Assembly: GCF_038003525.1 (NCBI RefSeq)
Contig: NZ_JBBOPI010000001.1
Span: 921,001 to 985,000 of the forward strand
Length of the DNA: 64,000 bases
Direction of reading: 5' to 3'
From: Solibacillus sp. FSL H8-0538
GTDB taxonomy: Bacteria > Bacillota > Bacilli > Bacillales_A > Planococcaceae
A model generated the notes under the pieces. The model saw nothing but the letters and a program-made list of their open reading frames with translations. It did not search any database and was not told the origin of the DNA. This document shows, piece by piece, positions 61,186 through 64,000 of the stretch (positions within the stretch are counted from its first letter, which is position 1; each line of letters opens with the position of its first letter). The position numbers and the translations under genes are program-made.

Positions 61186-63596
61186 TATATGTGGCAGAAG
61201 TAATCGTGGATGTATCTGCTTATCCAGTTGACCGTGCGTTTGATTACCTCATCCCTGAACAGTGGGCGGATTTAATTGAAAAGGGCTGCCGGGTGAAAGT
61301 GCCATTTGGTCCGCGTAATGTACTCGGGTTTGTGGTCGATTTGAAAAACGAAACAGCTGTACCGCCTGAAAAAATAAAGCCGATCGCGCAAATTTTAGAT
61401 ATTGAACCGGTGTTAACAGAAGAAATGCTTCAGTTGGCGAAATGGTTGAAGCATGAAACAATCTGTTACGAAATTGACGCCCTCCAAGTTATGCTACCGA
61501 GTGCACTAAGAGCGAAATACGAGAAAATTGTTCACCTGCAAGTAGTTCAAAATGATCTGCTTCCAGAGCTTCAACCGTATTTTGCAAAATCACCTAAAGT
61601 AAATTATAAGCTTTTTGAAAAAGATCATTTGCTTCGTGAGCTAAAGCTAGCGGCGATACACGGTCATGTAACAATCGAAAATAGTGTGAAGCAGCAAGGT
61701 GCAGTGAAGCATATACGGAAAGTTGCGATTACACAGGATACGGCGCTACTAGAGGGGATTTTTACAGCGATTTCTAATCGTGCACAAAAGCAGAAACTGC
61801 TTGTGCAGTGGATGCAAGGCCATCCGGGGGGCATTTTCACACCGGATGAGATTAATGAACAAGCGCAAGTAACGTCAGCCGTTCTGCAAGCTGTAGTTGA
61901 GCGAGGTGCGGCAACCTATATTCAGGAAGAAGTGTACCGGGATCCTTTTACTAAGGATGTTGCACGTACCGATTTTCTTCGGCTAACAGATGAGCAAACA
62001 GTGGCGCTACAGCAAATAACAACTGCTATGGAAGAAAAGCGGGCAGAGACCTTCCTACTGCATGGTGTAACGGGTAGTGGGAAAACAGAAGTGTATTTAC
62101 AAGCAATTCAACATACCCTTGCAGAAGGCAAAGAGGCCATTGTGCTCGTGCCGGAAATTTCTTTAACACCACAAATGACGGAGCGATTCCGTTCACGCTT
62201 TGGCGAGCAAGTTGCGGTTATGCATAGTGGATTATCCGTTGGCGAGAAGTATGACGAGTGGCGTAAAATCCAACAAGGCAAAGTCAAGGTAGTTGTTGGT
62301 GCGCGTTCGGCCGCTTTTGCACCCTTTACAAATGTCGGACTCATTATTTTAGATGAAGAGCATGAATCCACATATAAGCAAGAAGATTCACCCCGTTATC
62401 ATGCGCGAGATGTTGCGATTTGGCGTGGCGAATTTTATAGTTGTCCAGTCATTTTAGGAAGTGCAACGCCAGCGCTTGAATCATTTGCCCGGGCTAAAAA
62501 AGGTGTTTATACGTTATTAACACTCCAACAGCGTGCGATGAGGCAGGCGTTGCCGACAGTTGAAATTGTCGATATGCGTGAGCAATTAAAAAAGGGTAAT
62601 CGTTCAATGTTTTCAGAACCGCTTGTGGATGCAATTCGTGTCCGACTAGAGAAAAAAGAGCAAATCGTATTGTTTTTAAATCGTCGTGGCTATTCGTCGT
62701 TCGTCATGTGCCGGGATTGTGGTACGGTTGTTCAATGTCCAAACTGCGATATTTCGCTCACATATCACCGTTCGAATGAAAAGCTAAAGTGCCATTACTG
62801 CGGCTATGATGAATATGTTCCGCATGAATGTCCACAATGTCAGAGTGAGCATATCCGCTTTTTCGGAACCGGTACCCAAAAGGTAGAGGAAGAGTTATAT
62901 AAAATTTTCCCAGAAGCACGCGTATTACGAATGGATGTCGATACGACAAAGCATAAGGGTGCACACGAAGAAATTTTGGAGGCATTTGGTGAGGGGAAGG
63001 CAGATGTTTTACTCGGCACGCAAATGATTGCAAAGGGGCTTGATTTCCCGAATATTACATTAGTCGGTGTCCTCAGTGCAGATACATCGCTCCATTTACC
63101 AGACTACCGGGCGGCGGAAAAAACGTTCCAACTGATGACGCAAGTAAGTGGGCGTGCTGGTCGTCATGATAAACCGGGTGAAGTGTTTATTCAAACGTAC
63201 ACGCCTGAGCATTATGCGATTGAATTGTCGAAAGAGCAGTTATATACCCCTTTTTATGAACGAGAAATGCATACGCGTCGTCAAGCAGGCTATCCTCCGT
63301 ACTATTATTTAGCACTCATCCAAGTTTCGCATGAAGATGTCATGATAGCTGCCGAATACGCAGGTCGAGCTGCAGAATGGCTACGTGCCAATTTATCATT
63401 TAAAGTGTCGATTATCGGCCCGACAACTGCAAGCATTAGCCGTCTCCAAAATAGATATCGTTATCAATGTTTGATAAAATATAAAATAGAACCAAATTTA
63501 ATTCCGGTCCTGCTACAACTCATTAAGCTGTATCGCTCTGATTGGATTAAAAAAGGAATTATTTTAACAATTGATTTAGATCCGTCGATGATCTAA
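61182..63596 (+). CDS. priA: Primosomal protein N' (replication restart helicase PriA)
   Basis: 804 residues. Reloads the replisome at stalled forks. N-terminal 3'-DNA-binding domain (~1-105), helicase domain 1 with Walker A HGVTGSGKTEVYL (~294) and DEEH box (~390), zinc region of four paired Cys (~508-560; CRDC, CPNC, CHYC, CPQC), and helicase domain 2 (GTQMIAKGLDFP, VSGRAGRHDKPGE). ATG lies in the coaBC stop. Confidence 0.96.
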   Translation: MIYVAEVIVDVSAYPVDRAFDYLIPEQWADLIEKGCRVKVPFGPRNVLGFVVDLKNETAVPPEKIKPIAQILDIEPVLTEEMLQLAKWLKHETICYEIDALQVMLPSALRAKYEKIVHLQVVQNDLLPELQPYFAKSPKVNYKLFEKDHLLRELKLAAIHGHVTIENSVKQQGAVKHIRKVAITQDTALLEGIFTAISNRAQKQKLLVQWMQGHPGGIFTPDEINEQAQVTSAVLQAVVERGAATYIQEEVYRDPFTKDVARTDFLRLTDEQTVALQQITTAMEEKRAETFLLHGVTGSGKTEVYLQAIQHTLAEGKEAIVLVPEISLTPQMTERFRSRFGEQVAVMHSGLSVGEKYDEWRKIQQGKVKVVVGARSAAFAPFTNVGLIILDEEHESTYKQEDSPRYHARDVAIWRGEFYSCPVILGSATPALESFARAKKGVYTLLTLQQRAMRQALPTVEIVDMREQLKKGNRSMFSEPLVDAIRVRLEKKEQIVLFLNRRGYSSFVMCRDCGTVVQCPNCDISLTYHRSNEKLKCHYCGYDEYVPHECPQCQSEHIRFFGTGTQKVEEELYKIFPEARVLRMDVDTTKHKGAHEEILEAFGEGKADVLLGTQMIAKGLDFPNITLVGVLSADTSLHLPDYRAAEKTFQLMTQVSGRAGRHDKPGEVFIQTYTPEHYAIELSKEQLYTPFYEREMHTRRQAGYPPYYYLALIQVSHEDVMIAAEYAGRAAEWLRANLSFKVSIIGPTTASISRLQNRYRYQCLIKYKIEPNLIPVLLQLIKLYRSDWIKKGIILTIDLDPSMI

Positions 63597-63621
63597 AGGT
63601 TTAGAAAGAGGTAAACAAAAA

Positions 63622-64000
63622 ATGGCAATTAAACAAGTGGTATTTAACCCCGCAAAAATTTTAACGCAAAAAACAAAGGAAGTTGAAGTAATCAACGAAG
63701 AGATTATTCAATTACTTGATGATTTATATGACACAATGGTTGAACATGATGGTGTCGGTATCGCAGCACCACAAATTAATGTTGGCTTACGTGTAGCTAT
63801 TGTAGAGCTCGGTGAAGATATATTAGAAATGATTAATCCTACTGTTATTGAAACACGCGGTGAGGAAGAAGATGTAGAAGGTTGCTTAAGTTTCCCGGAT
63901 CTATTTGGCATGGTGAAGCGCCCAACGTACGTGAAAATTGAGGCAGCTGACCGTGAAGGCCGTGTTTATGAGCTAGAAGCAGAAGACTTCGAAGCACGTG
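63622..64000 (+). CDS. def: Peptide deformylase, N-terminal part (gene runs off the window)
   Basis: First 126 residues. Removes formyl groups from nascent proteins. Motif I GVGIAAPQ (~44-51) and motif II EGCLSFP (~91-97, Cys a metal ligand) are present; the HEXXH motif III lies beyond the window. AAAGAGG precedes ATG 63622. Follows priA by 25 bp, as in B. subtilis. Confidence 0.93.
   Translation, partial: MAIKQVVFNPAKILTQKTKEVEVINEEIIQLLDDLYDTMVEHDGVGIAAPQINVGLRVAIVELGEDILEMINPTVIETRGEEEDVEGCLSFPDLFGMVKRPTYVKIEAADREGRVYELEAEDFEAR

Overview
The window is a 64 kb piece of an AT-rich, endospore-forming Firmicute chromosome. Gene content and order follow the Bacillus subtilis ylb - dcw (division and cell wall) - spoIIG - ylm - pyr - ylo regions. 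The losses and rearrangements (murE, murG and murB missing from the dcw cluster, a DAP-type MurE placed next to ylbF, several large dispersed intergenic repeats) fit the Planococcaceae (Lysinibacillus/Solibacillus/Kurthia group) better than Bacillus proper. The genus is an inference from gene order and protein similarity recalled from memory; no search was run.

Layout. (1) 1-9.8 kb: tail of a MurE ligase, ylbF, a minus-strand glycerophosphodiesterase, ylbG, a YlbA-like gene, an unrecognised membrane-anchored protein, rsmD-coaD, ylbJ (minus, apparently frameshifted), ylbL, tmcAL (minus), yceD/DUF177 and rpmF. (2) 9.8-16.7 kb: a 63-bp tandem repeat, an enoyl-CoA hydratase-like gene, an RsfA-type regulator, a biotinyl-carrier plus carboxyltransferase pair, a panE-like reductase, DUF3397 and bshC. 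(3) 16.8-31.8 kb: the dcw cluster mraZ-rsmH-ftsL-pbpB-spoVD-mraY-murD-spoVE-divIB-ylxW-ylxX-sbp-ftsA-ftsZ. (4) 32-38 kb: spoIIGA-sigE-sigG (engulfment-stage sporulation control), then ylmC, ylmE, sepF, ylmG, ylmH and divIVA. (5) 37.9-42.7 kb: T-box-controlled ileS, lspA, rluD-family. (6) 42.7-54.7 kb: the complete UMP pathway, pyrR-pyrP-pyrB-pyrC-carA-carB-pyrK-pyrD-pyrF-pyrE, with two PyrR-type attenuators. (7) 54.7-57.8 kb: a long gene-poor gap, rqcH on the minus strand, and another gap. (8) 57.8-64 kb: yloC, gmk, rpoZ, coaBC, priA and the start of def.

The genes work as blocks: lipid II synthesis and septation (dcw), two spore-specific wall genes embedded in it (spoVD, spoVE), the sigma factors that run the mother cell and forespore next to it, and de novo pyrimidine synthesis as one long transcription unit. 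No CRISPR array, tRNA, rRNA, insertion sequence, phage or defence island was seen. The most unusual material is intergenic: two families of structured, dispersed repeats (one with apparent compensatory changes in its stems), a large palindrome between murD and spoVE, and good candidate sporulation promoters. Within genes, the main oddities are the DAP-type MurE outside the dcw cluster and a probable one-base deletion at the start of ylbJ.
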